A stretch of 64,000 nt of DNA, from contig NZ_FOBW01000011.1 of the NCBI RefSeq assembly GCF_900109925.1, forward strand, positions 62,001 to 126,000, given 5' to 3'. The stretch comes from Mesobacillus persicus (GTDB lineage: Bacteria; Bacillota; Bacilli; Bacillales; Cytobacillaceae). This document shows, one piece after another, positions 55,312 through 63,425 of the stretch (the stretch's first letter is position 1; each line of letters begins with the position of its first letter). Both the position numbers and the translations under genes were made by a program. The notes below the pieces were generated by a model. The model saw only the letters and a list, made by a program, of their open reading frames with translations. It did not search any database and was not told the DNA's origin.

Positions 55312-56139
55312 TTACGAGTTATTAACATCAAAATTGAAAAGGTTCTTCTTTTCCGCTAATAATGTGACAAGTTCCCTTACCTGCTCATCCGAGGTCCCTT
55401 CCAGTCTTTTACCACCTTCAGGCTTAGGTGGAGTAAACATCTTGCCAACAACTGTTGGGGATCCCTTAAGCCCAAGTTGTGCTTTATCAACATCGTTTAG
55501 ATCATTTACTGACCAGACAGTTGGCTCATAACGTGCCGCCTTGATCATATTTGGCATAGGTGCATATTCAATCTCATTCACTTCTTTCTCGACTGTTAAC
55601 AAACATGGTAATTGTGCCTCGATTACCTCATAGCCATTTATTTGCTTTCTTTTAATGAGGACTTTCTTCTCTTTGTGATTCACTTCTGTTACTTCTATTA
55701 CATTGGTTACTGGAGGAATATCTAACCGCCTAGCAATACCAGGGCCTACTTGTCCAGTGTCTCCATCGATGGCATGCTTACCGCAAATGACCATATCAAT
55801 GGGCATTTCCTCCTGAATTTTTTCAAGTGCTTTTGAGAGAGCATAACTCGTTGCGAGTGTGTCAGCCCCAGCAAATGCCCGGTCTGAAATTAAATACCCT
55901 CTATCTGCCCCGATTTCAATGCTATTTTTAATAATGGCAACAGCCTGTGGAGGCCCCATGGATAAGACGGAAACAGTTCCCCCTATCCTTTTTTTAATTT
56001 TCACAGCCTCCTGGACAGCATGGGCATCAAATGGATTCAAGATAGCTGGAGCACTTCGTCGATCTAAGGTGTTGGTTTTTGGATTGATTTTGATGATTTT
56101 TGTGTCAGGCACTTGTTTGACACAGACAACAATATGCAT
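55312..56139 (-). CDS. fixA: Electron transfer flavoprotein beta subunit FixA
   Basis: ETF-beta of 275 residues: HIVVCVKQVPDT at the N-terminus, ILNPFDAHAVQEAVKIK, CGKHAIDGDTGQVGPGIA (AMP/FAD-binding loop) and KKVLIKRKQINGYEVIEAQLPCLLTVEKEVNE (shown in part: QLPCLLTVEKE). First gene of fixABCX. The long form and the fixC/fixX partners indicate the bifurcating class rather than a housekeeping ETF. A cre-like site lies 23 nt before the ATG. Confidence 0.94.
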   Translation of the reverse strand: MHIVVCVKQVPDTKIIKINPKTNTLDRRSAPAILNPFDAHAVQEAVKIKKRIGGTVSVLSMGPPQAVAIIKNSIEIGADRGYLISDRAFAGADTLATSYALSKALEKIQEEMPIDMVICGKHAIDGDTGQVGPGIARRLDIPPVTNVIEVTEVNHKEKKVLIKRKQINGYEVIEAQLPCLLTVEKEVNEIEYAPMPNMIKAARYEPTVWSVNDLNDVDKAQLGLKGSPTVVGKMFTPPKPEGGKRLEGTSDEQVRELVTLLAEKKNLFNFDVNNS

Positions 56140-56161
56140 AATCCCAGTTCCCCCTTAATAT

Positions 56162-56175
56162 TGAAAGCGTTTTCT
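56162..56175. promoter_or_regulatory. cre-like site upstream of fixA
   Basis: TGAAAGCGTTTTCT matches TGWAANCGNTNWCA at 13 of 14 positions. It lies in the fixA leader or promoter, 23 nt from the start codon, a position typical for CcpA repression. Confidence 0.6.
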
Positions 56176-56190
56176 AAAAATTGAAAGGAA

Positions 56191-56219
56191 GCATGTATTC
56201 GAATTGATCGATTACATGC
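56191..56219. promoter_or_regulatory. Dyad-symmetry operator candidate upstream of fixA
   Basis: GCATGTA (56191-56197) / TACATGC (56213-56219) with smaller internal palindromes ATTCGAAT and ATCGAT between them. Shape suits a dimeric repressor; the regulator is unknown. Confidence 0.4.
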
Positions 56220-56373
56220 GTAGAGCATAATTGGAGAGTTATTGATGTTTTTTCCAGCGAAAGAAATCTTTGTAAGTTTAGAATATAGGAAATATTTTAT
56301 TTATATCTATGATAAAAATCACTTTTTTTCATTTTTTAGGTTTAGTCTCTTTGTTACCGGGTATAAATAAATA

Positions 56374-56398
56374 AACCACCGACAGAGGGTCAGTGGTT
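56374..56398 (-). terminator. Terminator of spo0E
   Basis: Stem AACCACTGAC / GTCGGTGGTT (one wobble) on the minus strand followed by TATTTATT, 42 nt below the spo0E stop. Confidence 0.7.
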
Positions 56399-56439
56399 AT
56401 AGATATGAATCATGTATGTTTTCTATCTTTAAAAATCGT

Positions 56440-56694
56440 TTACGTATCAAAGCTGCCAGCAGCCTTTTGCGGTCGATGCAAAAACCAAAATAACTGACGA
56501 AAATGAATTTTTTCCTTTTTCACCTCGGTTTGAACTGTTTGCGCTGAGATTTGATATTCATAGATCAGTTTATCAAGTTCCTGGCTACAACTAACTGTTT
56601 CCACACTATTAAATCCTGTGTCTCGAGCAAAAGCAAACATCTCTTCTTTCTTCAATTGAATCTGCCTAAGCAAAGGATTATTGTTCTCTTGCAC
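56440..56694 (-). CDS. spo0E: Spo0E-family aspartyl-phosphate phosphatase
   Basis: An 84-residue helical phosphatase that dephosphorylates Spo0A~P and restrains sporulation. The signature SQELDKLIYEY (about residues 37-47) is present. Size and the location between ogt and the mhqR/clpE side match B. subtilis spo0E rather than its paralogues. The start is GTG 56694, 6 nt after GGGGGAG; the TTG at 56700 abuts the site. The C-terminus (RQLFWFLHRPQKAAGSF) is unusually hydrophobic. Confidence 0.85.
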   Translation of the reverse strand: MQENNNPLLRQIQLKKEEMFAFARDTGFNSVETVSCSQELDKLIYEYQISAQTVQTEVKKEKIHFRQLFWFLHRPQKAAGSFDT

Positions 56695-56700
56695 TTGCAA

Positions 56701-57008
56701 CTCCCCCTAATCCGTCCCTTTCCATTCACTCTATTAAAAGAATGACCCGGTTATTAATGCAGTATTACAGAAAATTAAATTGATGTAAATAGAATCGCAA
56801 AATTAGACATTTTTCTTAAATAATAATTTTTCTTCGACAGTTTTTAGTTAAATAAAGTCTATTAATCTGACAAAATCAACCACAGCTACGCTGTTTCTTT
56901 TTTTGTAATAAATGGTATATTTTTCAAATAAAGCGCTTTCATTGTTTGATACTATATAAAAAAAACAATTCCCTTAAAATAGAGAATCGTCCGTACTAAC
57001 CGTTATTA
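56701..57008. other. Non-coding region between ogt and spo0E
   Basis: No gene seen. It contains a cre-like sequence at 56928-56941 (ATAAAGCGCTTTCA, right half perfect, 12 of 14 overall) about 230 nt upstream of spo0E. No confident promoter was found. Confidence 0.45.
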
Positions 57009-57512
57009 TTAATTCCTCTCCCGAATAAAAGAAGCCCCTTCTATCGTTAAGAGTATGTTTTTAATTTCCTTTCTTGAACCAGCGTATCCTGTCAGGGTCT
57101 GATTTTTACCGATTACTCTATGACAAGGTATGACAATCGGGATTCTGTTCGCCTTATTCGCTTGTCCAACAGCTCTAACAGCTTTAGGTCTACCAACTGC
57201 TATGGCAATATCTTGATAGCTTTTCGTTTGGCCAAAGGGAATATCGGCTAACTCTTTCCATACTTCAATCTGGAAATTCGTTCCTTTTGGTTCAATTGGT
57301 AAGTTGAAATGGTTCCTCTTTCCTCTGAAATATTCTTTTAGCTGAGTGACACACTCTAGCAATAATCCATTTTCCGATTGTGCTGTTACGAGTGACATAT
57401 CTTCATTGGCTAGGAAGTCGGCTTCACCTATATATATAGCAGATAGTCTATTGTTTTCAACAACAATGTAGAGCGTGTCAATCTCTGTTTCTAAAGAAGT
57501 ATACATTCTCAT
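57009..57512 (-). CDS. ogt: Methylated-DNA-protein-cysteine methyltransferase
   Basis: Suicide DNA-repair enzyme of 167 residues that removes methyl groups from O6-methylguanine. The acceptor motif IPCHRVIG (about residues 125-132) and the preceding helix-turn-helix GQTKSYQDIAIAVGRPKAVR are present. ATG 57512 is 9 nt after GGAGGG; the GTG 57521 overlaps the site. Position near ktrD and spo0E agrees with B. subtilis ogt. Confidence 0.93.
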   Translation of the reverse strand: MRMYTSLETEIDTLYIVVENNRLSAIYIGEADFLANEDMSLVTAQSENGLLLECVTQLKEYFRGKRNHFNLPIEPKGTNFQIEVWKELADIPFGQTKSYQDIAIAVGRPKAVRAVGQANKANRIPIVIPCHRVIGKNQTLTGYAGSRKEIKNILLTIEGASFIRERN

Positions 57513-57547
57513 ATTTTTCACCCTCCGCTTAAACTATAATATGGAAT

Positions 57548-57585
57548 AAAAGAAGAAGCAAAGACAAATCTTTGCTTCTTCTTTT
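57548..57585. terminator. Strong bidirectional terminator upstream of ogt
   Basis: Perfect 17-bp stem AAAAGAAGAAGCAAAGA / TCTTTGCTTCTTCTTTT with a CAAA loop. No previously known gene ends here; it fits as the terminator of the small minus-strand frame at 57598-57741. Confidence 0.88.
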
Positions 57586-57597
57586 ATCTTACCAAGC

Positions 57598-57741
57598 CTA
57601 ATTTACTCCTGTTGTTTGGTAAATGCCCATCTTTTGCTTCCTTCTTTTCCACCATGATTTATAATTTGGGGTCCAATTTTTATATGTCTTTTGAAACTTT
57701 ACCTTTTTTACAAAACAGAGAAAAAAGTTACAAGTGTTCAT
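57598..57741 (-). CDS. Putative 47-residue cationic microprotein
   Basis: A frame with a hydrophobic head (MNTCNFFLCFV) and a very basic, aromatic-rich body (KKVKFQKTYKNWTPNYKSWW and on), twelve Lys/Arg and no acidic residue. It ends 13 nt before a perfect 17-bp terminator that has no other source on this strand. The ribosome site is weak. I do not recognise it; possibilities include a type I toxin-like or antimicrobial-like peptide, or a non-coding RNA whose frame is accidental. Confidence 0.35.
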   Translation of the reverse strand: MNTCNFFLCFVKKVKFQKTYKNWTPNYKSWWKRRKQKMGIYQTTGVN

Positions 57742-57850
57742 ACGTTTCTTACGTTTAAGTTAAATTGAGCTAATCCAACTATTATCCCAGTTTCTTTTTC
57801 ATTACAATTGGTAAAAATGTAATTTGGAGTCTACTATACAAGGAGGAACT

Positions 57851-58894
57851 ATGAAACAACGGGCTTACTACTTTGATAATGCAAAATTCATCCTAATTTT
57901 TTTTGTTGTTTTTGGGCATTTACTTCAACCTTTTATCACAGATAATGAAACAGCGTATACTCTTTACAAGGTCATTTATACCTTCCATATGCCTGCCTTT
58001 ATATTGGTATCTGGATTTTTCGCAAGAGGATTCTTAGAAAATGGGTATATAAATAAGATTGCTAAAAAGCTAATCATTCCCTATTTAATTTTTCAAGTTG
58101 TCTATTCTGTTTTTTACTACTTTTTATTTAATAAGTCTGAGTTTGCGGTAGATCTATTGAATCCACATTGGTCCCTCTGGTTTTTAATTAGTCTATTTTT
58201 TTGGCATTTAATGCTAACAGGTTTCTCACGCCTTAAACCTTTATTAGGGCTTTCACTAGCCTTTGGCATTGGTCTTGGGGTCGGCTATATTGATTGGATT
58301 TCAAATTATTTAAGCTTGTCCCGAACCTTTGTATTCTTTCCGATGTTCCTACTGGGGTACTATTTAACGAAAGACCATATTCAGCAATTAAAGAAGTCAA
58401 ATATCAGGTTATTAGCTTTTGGGACTTTTGTTGTTGCATTTGTCTTGTATTTCTCTTTTCCTGATATGAACTACCAATGGCTATTTGGATCCAAGTCCTA
58501 CAGTGCCATGGACACACCCGTTGTTTTCGGAATGTTGATAAGGCTGGGCTTGTATTTATTAAGTACCATTATGGTTTTCAGTTTTCTGGCTATTGTGCCA
58601 AAAAACCAGTATTTTTTCACGAGTCTTGGCAAGAACACTTTATATGTTTACCTACTACACGGCTTCTTTGTCCGGGTTTTTCGTGAGAGCGAAGTAACAA
58701 ATTACTTCACAGAAACGGAAAATTTCATCCTGCTCGGGATGGCTTCTTTTCTTCTCACTGTTTTACTTGCCAGCAAATTCGCCGCCGCTATCGCTCAGCC
58801 GTTCATTGAATTAAAAGTCTCGCTCTTAGCAAAGTATAAAGATAGGGTGAGAATACGATTCAAAATGTACAAAAAGAAAATGTTAAGTCAATAA
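57851..58894 (+). CDS. Acyltransferase-3 family membrane protein
   Basis: Integral membrane O-acyltransferase of 347 residues with about ten helices. The AT3 motifs DNAKFILIFFVVFGHLL (His in helix 1) and TFHMPAFILVSGFFARG are present; the C-terminus is basic. Such proteins acetylate cell-surface glycans or other envelope components; the acceptor is unknown. ATG 57851 follows AGGAGG; the frame from 57824 has no ribosome site. Confidence 0.86.
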   Translation: MKQRAYYFDNAKFILIFFVVFGHLLQPFITDNETAYTLYKVIYTFHMPAFILVSGFFARGFLENGYINKIAKKLIIPYLIFQVVYSVFYYFLFNKSEFAVDLLNPHWSLWFLISLFFWHLMLTGFSRLKPLLGLSLAFGIGLGVGYIDWISNYLSLSRTFVFFPMFLLGYYLTKDHIQQLKKSNIRLLAFGTFVVAFVLYFSFPDMNYQWLFGSKSYSAMDTPVVFGMLIRLGLYLLSTIMVFSFLAIVPKNQYFFTSLGKNTLYVYLLHGFFVRVFRESEVTNYFTETENFILLGMASFLLTVLLASKFAAAIAQPFIELKVSLLAKYKDRVRIRFKMYKKKMLSQ

Positions 58895-58996
58895 TTCCGT
58901 TTCGGGCCCCTTCATTTGGATGGGCCCTATCTATTTAGGTTACAATGGGGTATAATGATTTGTTGTTTTGGTACACGATATTGAAGGAGTAATGAT

Positions 58997-60745
58997 ATGA
59001 ACATTATTTGCGCAACGTTAAATGCAAAATACATCCATACAAATATAGCTATACGTTATTTGAAGGCCTATGCTCAACCTGAGTTTGATATAACGTTAGC
59101 TGAGTATACGATTAAGGACCCGATTATTAATATTGTCACGGATTTAATTCAGAAAAAACCACAGGTAATCGGTTTTAGCTGCTACATCTGGAATATCGAA
59201 GAGACGATAAAGGTTATAACATTAATTAAAAAAATTAATCCTTCCATAACTATTGTCGTTGGGGGTCCTGAAGTCACCTATGACTATATTGATTGGATGG
59301 ATCGTGTAAAAGAATTTGATTACCTTGTCATCGGTGAAGGCGAACAAACTTTCAAGCAACTTCTAACTGAACTTAATACAAATAAAGCAATAGAAAATGT
59401 AGCTGGGATTGTCTACCGAAAAGGGGATACAGTCAAGGTAAACCCTCAAATGAATAAACTAGATTTAAAAGAACTTCCATCACCACATCGATTCCCTGAA
59501 GATATCTCACACTTGTCTAAACGTGTCACTTATATCGAGACAAGCCGAGGATGTCCTTTCAGTTGCCAATTCTGCCTTTCTTCAATAGAAGTGGGTGTAC
59601 GGTATTTTGATCGAGAAAAGGTCAAAGAAGATATTCGCTATTTAATGGCCAATGGAGCAAAGACGATTAAATTTGTCGATCGCACGTTCAACATTAGTCG
59701 GAGCTATGCGATGGAGATGTTTCAGTTTCTTATTGACGAGCACCTCCCAGGTACTGTCTTTCAGTTTGAAATTACTGCAGATATTATGAGACCTGAAGTC
59801 ATTGAATTTCTGAATCAAAATGCCCCAGCTGGACTATTCCGCTTTGAAATAGGCGTTCAGTCAACAAATGACTATACAAATGAGCTTGTTATGCGAAAAC
59901 AAAATTTTGAAAAATTGAAGCGGACCGTTACGATGGTAAAGGATGGAGGCAAGATTGATCAACATCTCGATTTAATTGCTGGACTCCCTGAAGAAAACTA
60001 CTCTTCCTTTAAAAAGACATTTAACGATGTATTTGCTATGCGTCCAGAAGAATTGCAGTTAGGTTTCTTAAAAATGTTGCGGGGTACAGGATTAAGACTT
60101 CGTGCAGAGGATCACGATTACATCTATATGGATCACTCACCATACGAAATTCTCGGTAATAATGTCCTACCTTTCAGCGATATCATCCGTATCAAGCAAG
60201 TTGAAGATGTATTAGAAAAATATTGGAATGACCACCGTATGAATGCAACCATTGAATATCTTGTAACCAGAACCTTTTCAACCCCTTTTGACTTTTTCCA
60301 GGATTTTGGTGCTTATTGGGAAGAACAAGGATGGTCGCGAATTGGACACCAACTTGAGGACTTATTCAAGCGTCTATATGAATTTTTAAAAGAACGCAAT
60401 ACAGAGGATTTACCGATTATTGAGGGCCTGATGAAATACGATTACCTTGCTGGTAAGAAACAAAAACCACGTAAACCTTGGTGGACACTTGACAAAGACA
60501 AAGTTCAAAGATCGGAAATGTATAAAGAACTCATGGCTAGCGGAATTCTTCCGGAACAGCTAAAAATTCCTGAAAAGGAACTATATAAACATACAGTCAT
60601 CGAAGAGGTATCCTTTGACCTAGACAACTACTTAACAAATAGCGTAGTTGAATGGAGTCCTTCGATAGTCGTTGTATATTTCCACCCCTCGCTTGATCAA
60701 GCCTTTGTTTATTCATATAAAAAGTCTCAAATAAAGCCGGCATAG
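58997..60745 (+). CDS. B12-binding-domain radical SAM protein (DUF4080 type)
   Basis: A 582-residue enzyme with a cobalamin-binding-like N-terminal domain (residues 1-130), the radical SAM cluster motif CPFSCQFC (about residues 190-197) that holds a [4Fe-4S] and SAM, and a C-terminal DUF4080-like domain. Likely catalyses a radical-mediated methylation or related modification; the substrate is unknown. ATG follows AAGGAG by 7 nt. It ends in a hairpin shared with the opposing small genes. Confidence 0.85.
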   Translation: MNIICATLNAKYIHTNIAIRYLKAYAQPEFDITLAEYTIKDPIINIVTDLIQKKPQVIGFSCYIWNIEETIKVITLIKKINPSITIVVGGPEVTYDYIDWMDRVKEFDYLVIGEGEQTFKQLLTELNTNKAIENVAGIVYRKGDTVKVNPQMNKLDLKELPSPHRFPEDISHLSKRVTYIETSRGCPFSCQFCLSSIEVGVRYFDREKVKEDIRYLMANGAKTIKFVDRTFNISRSYAMEMFQFLIDEHLPGTVFQFEITADIMRPEVIEFLNQNAPAGLFRFEIGVQSTNDYTNELVMRKQNFEKLKRTVTMVKDGGKIDQHLDLIAGLPEENYSSFKKTFNDVFAMRPEELQLGFLKMLRGTGLRLRAEDHDYIYMDHSPYEILGNNVLPFSDIIRIKQVEDVLEKYWNDHRMNATIEYLVTRTFSTPFDFFQDFGAYWEEQGWSRIGHQLEDLFKRLYEFLKERNTEDLPIIEGLMKYDYLAGKKQKPRKPWWTLDKDKVQRSEMYKELMASGILPEQLKIPEKELYKHTVIEEVSFDLDNYLTNSVVEWSPSIVVVYFHPSLDQAFVYSYKKSQIKPA

Positions 60746-60754
60746 AGCCGGCTT
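60732..60754. terminator. Bidirectional terminator after the radical SAM gene
   Basis: Stem AAAGCCGGC / GCCGGCTTT with a short loop; the stop codon of the radical SAM gene lies in the loop. The plus strand continues ATTTTTTC. Confidence 0.83.
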
Positions 60755-60762
60755 TATTTTTT

Positions 60763-60903
60763 CTACGATTTTTTACTTTTTTGTTTCTGTTTCTTTGCGG
60801 GAAAAGGGCGGTCATACATTTTTGCAGCATTCAAATCACCAAATTCTACTCCAAATTCAACGTTTGCTGCATCCTTTTGATTTACTTGTTTTTTATTGTT
60901 CAT
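60763..60903 (-). CDS. Small spore-type protein, gamma-SASP-like motif (second of a coupled pair)
   Basis: A 46-residue basic peptide: MNNKKQVNQKDAANVEFGVE, then FGDLNAAKMYDRPF and a Lys-rich tail. It shares the pattern EF-x2-EF-x5-A-x-K-x3-R with the upstream peptide; this recalls the repeat of gamma-type small acid-soluble spore proteins (EF..EF....A). Its ATG overlaps the stop of the upstream gene (TAATG). The gamma-SASP link is an inference from motif shape. Confidence 0.65.
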   Translation of the reverse strand: MNNKKQVNQKDAANVEFGVEFGDLNAAKMYDRPFPAKKQKQKSKKS

Positions 60904-61064
60904 TAGGCCCTTCCCTCTTTTCCCTGCTTAGAATTTCGATTCGCAAATTTCCCTGCATCTTCACCATTTGAGAATTCAGCTGAGAACTCGGACTCATGAG
61001 TGTTTTTATGCGGTGTTTTCGAATATTTTTCAACAGCGTTTCTTTCCGCTTTACGCTTTGCCAT
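60903..61064 (-). CDS. Small spore-type protein, gamma-SASP-like motif (first of a coupled pair)
   Basis: A 53-residue hydrophilic peptide: MAKRKAERNAVEKYSKTPHK, then SEFSAEFSNGEDAGKFANR and a Gly/Lys-rich end. The EFSAEF segment resembles the repeat unit of gamma-type SASPs such as SspE. ATG 61064 is 8 nt after GGAGG. It is coupled to the next gene by a one-base overlap, and the pair is closed by the hairpin at 60732-60754. Confidence 0.68.
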   Translation of the reverse strand: MAKRKAERNAVEKYSKTPHKNTHESEFSAEFSNGEDAGKFANRNSKQGKEGRA

Positions 61065-61208
61065 TTCATCCACCTCCATGATAAAGCATTATTATTTTCT
61101 TCGATTACAAATGGTTTATGTAATAAGTTCTTTTCCTGTTTTTACTTGGACTTGAATGAAATAATAATCTTAAAAAGACTAATAATAACAAAAAAGGGGG
61201 AGTGAAAA

Positions 61209-61556
61209 ATGGGTAAAGACAATAAAAAACTAGAGCCATTAGACATTGATGGCACCATGCCGCATCAAATAAGTGCCCCTAGTTTTAAAGGGACTGGAAT
61301 CAAATTTCAACCTCCTTTTAAGAATGAACATGGTGTGATTATCGGCGATAGTCATTATTCTTCACAGAACTCACCATTAGAAAATTGGAGTGAAGATACT
61401 GACCCAGCCATTATGTCTGGAGATGAATGGGTCCATCCAACCAATGACATCGGGTGGAATACAACTGAGAATCAAGAAATTCTTGAAGAAAAGCGGGAAC
61501 CAAAAGCATATCCTTTTATGCATCCGACAATCGATGTAAGTAAAGGTCAGGACTAA
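61209..61556 (+). CDS. DUF3905-like protein
   Basis: Soluble 115-residue protein with DIDGTMPHQISAPSFKGTGI, ENWSEDTDPAIMSGDEWVHP and a C-terminal PFMHPTIDVSK, resembling DUF3905 of Bacillus. Trp/Pro-rich, no membrane segment, no enzymatic motif; function unknown. ATG follows GGGGGAG. A strong terminator follows 10 nt after the stop. Confidence 0.68.
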   Translation: MGKDNKKLEPLDIDGTMPHQISAPSFKGTGIKFQPPFKNEHGVIIGDSHYSSQNSPLENWSEDTDPAIMSGDEWVHPTNDIGWNTTENQEILEEKREPKAYPFMHPTIDVSKGQD

Positions 61557-61586
61557 AAAAGATCCGGGTAATCCCGGATCTTTAAC
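61556..61586. terminator. Bidirectional terminator between the DUF3905 gene and ktrD
   Basis: Stem AAAGATCCGGG / CCCGGATCTTT with TAAT loop, A-run on the left. It closes both converging genes. Confidence 0.87.
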
Positions 61587-61588
61587 GT

Positions 61589-62947
61589 TTATCCAATAAT
61601 AACTCTTTCTTTAGGGTAATGAATTTGTGTGTTATCCCCCTTACCTCCAATAAATAATAGGAACATAATAAGCCCCACACGTCCAATGAACATTAACAGA
61701 ATAATCACAAATTTACCAATCGTACTTAACTCTGGGGTTATTCCCATCGAAAGACCGCTTGTTCCGAAAGCTGAAGACACTTCAAATAGGATTTCAATCA
61801 GCGAATGATCTTCTGTAACTCTCAGAATCACTGTAGCGGTAAAACAAATGACGATAGCCATTATTGTAACAACGAGTGATTTTATAATATCCTCATCTGT
61901 CAGTTCTCTTTTAAAGATTTTAATGGAACGGTTCCCCCGTCCAAAATGATAAAGAAAAAGCAGATTTAATGCAAAGGTTGTTGTGCGAATCCCGCCTCCA
62001 ACTGAGCTAGGAGAAGCACCAATGAACATTAAGGAACACATAACAAGTAAGGTTGTCTCTGAAAACTGATTAATATCCATAGTTGCTAAACCGCCACTTC
62101 TAGTTGCAGCAGATTGGAATAAGGCATAGAAAAATGCTTCATGCCAAGTTTTATCAGCAAGGAAATGGTTTTGTTCCAAAAGCAAAATAGCCAATGTACC
62201 AAATATCAATAAACCTAAGAACGTAATAGTAGTGATTTTTGTAAAAAGAGAAAACCTAAATAAATGGTTCCTCCTATAGCGATTCACAAAAAATTCTTTA
62301 ACTTCAACAAGTACCGGAAACCCTATTGCACCGAGAGTCATCAACACAATACTAACAATTTGAACATAATAATCATGAGCATATGGAACCATTGAAGCGC
62401 CTGTTATATCAAAGCCTGCGTTTGTAGTAGCACTGACAGAAGCAAACACACCTTGTATCATGGCTTCTTGCCATGTCGGGTAGTAACTAAGAAATCGAGT
62501 ACCTAGGAGAATCGCGCCAATTACTTCAATAATGGTAATAATAAGCAAAATAACTTTTAGCATCTTTACCATCCCAGATAAACCAGTTTGGTTTTGATCC
62601 GCCATAATCAGCCGGCGCTCTTTTAACCCGATTTTCTTACCAATTAACAGCCAAAAGAAAGTTCCTAATGCCATTATTCCAATTCCACCAAATTGAAAAA
62701 CAAACAGCAAGATAAAATTACCCGTAACTGTAAAGGTTTCACTTATATTAACCGTTGTTAGTCCTGTTACACTTACAGCACTAGCAGCAACAAATAATGC
62801 ATCCATGAATGTCCAACTAACACCAGGTTGTGTTGCTACAGGAAGTCTTAATAAAAGAACCGATACAAAAACTGCCATAAAATAATATAGAACAATCATT
62901 TGAGCAGGTGTCATATGGTTCAGCCGTTTTCTTAGTTTGTTTAACAT
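61589..62947 (-). CDS. ktrD: Potassium uptake channel subunit KtrD
   Basis: TrkH/Ktr-type membrane subunit of 452 residues with four M1-P-M2 repeats. The P-loop filters are visible as SVTGLTT, SATTNAGF, SAATRSGG and SAFGTSGL. With the KtrC RCK ring (24 kb) it forms the lower-affinity K+ channel gated by nucleotides and inhibited by c-di-AMP. ATG 62947 is preceded by AAAGGA; the frame to 63001 is not needed. Position matches B. subtilis ykrM. Confidence 0.92.
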   Translation of the reverse strand: MLNKLRKRLNHMTPAQMIVLYYFMAVFVSVLLLRLPVATQPGVSWTFMDALFVAASAVSVTGLTTVNISETFTVTGNFILLFVFQFGGIGIMALGTFFWLLIGKKIGLKERRLIMADQNQTGLSGMVKMLKVILLIITIIEVIGAILLGTRFLSYYPTWQEAMIQGVFASVSATTNAGFDITGASMVPYAHDYYVQIVSIVLMTLGAIGFPVLVEVKEFFVNRYRRNHLFRFSLFTKITTITFLGLLIFGTLAILLLEQNHFLADKTWHEAFFYALFQSAATRSGGLATMDINQFSETTLLVMCSLMFIGASPSSVGGGIRTTTFALNLLFLYHFGRGNRSIKIFKRELTDEDIIKSLVVTIMAIVICFTATVILRVTEDHSLIEILFEVSSAFGTSGLSMGITPELSTIGKFVIILLMFIGRVGLIMFLLFIGGKGDNTQIHYPKERVIIG

Positions 62948-63166
62948 CAAAAATTTCCTTTCAGTCATCCCTAGTCTTAGTCCTATCATATAAAATATCA
63001 AAGCCCGTATAAGAAGTAAACGTTTGTAGAAAATTTCTATTTAATAACCCTTTTTTTTCATGAATCATTCTATATATGCAAAGATTACCAGGCATAAAAC
63101 CTTTAAGTAAGCAGAAAATAGTAATGCAGAAAAAAATACTGCAAATGCAGCAAGGAGTGACAAAGT

Positions 63167-63373
63167 ATGGCTAGAAACTCAAATAATCTACTTGTTCCTG
63201 GGGTTGAACAATTCCTTGATCAAGTGAAGTACGAAATTGCCCAAGAATTTGGTGTTCAACTTGATGCTAATACTGTTTCTCGTTCAAATGGTTCTGTTGG
63301 TGGCGAGATAACGAAGCGTCTAGTCAAACAGGCACAAGCCGAATTATCAGGAAACAACAATCAAAATCAATAA
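63167..63373 (+). CDS. sspD: Alpha/beta-type small acid-soluble spore protein
   Basis: A 68-residue DNA-binding spore protein. The conserved segments are [17 protein letters not shown] (with the GPR protease site around YEIAQEF) and [16 protein letters not shown]. It coats spore DNA and protects it. SspD is suggested by the location between ktrD and an rsgI-like gene, as in B. subtilis; other paralogues are very similar. SD is AAGGAGTGA; a terminator follows. Confidence 0.92.
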   Translation: MARNSNNLLVPGVEQFLDQVKYEIAQEFGVQLDANTVSRSNGSVGGEITKRLVKQAQAELSGNNNQNQ

Positions 63374-63395
63374 GAAACTTAATAAATTGGACAAG

Positions 63396-63425
63396 AAAAA
63401 GTCCGGAGGCAATCCGGACTTTTTT
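63396..63425. terminator. Bidirectional terminator between sspD and the rsgI-like gene
   Basis: Stem AAAAGTCCGGA / TCCGGACTTTT with a short loop followed by a T-run; it meets the stop of the minus-strand gene. Confidence 0.85.

Noticed and set aside
56245-56370. 41-codon plus-strand frame (MFFPAKEIFVSLEYRKYF...) with a GGAGA before it
   Set aside because: Composition is dominated by Phe, Tyr and Lys as expected of A/T-rich non-coding DNA; the hairpin after it has its U-tract on the other strand and serves spo0E.
57584-57655. 23-codon minus-strand frame (MVEKKEAKDGHLPNN...)
   Set aside because: It overlaps the longer 47-codon frame in another phase and has no ribosome site; the longer frame fits the terminator spacing better.
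63015-63030. cre site upstream of ktrD
   Set aside because: AGTAAACGTTTGTA matches the cre pattern at only 11 of 14 positions.
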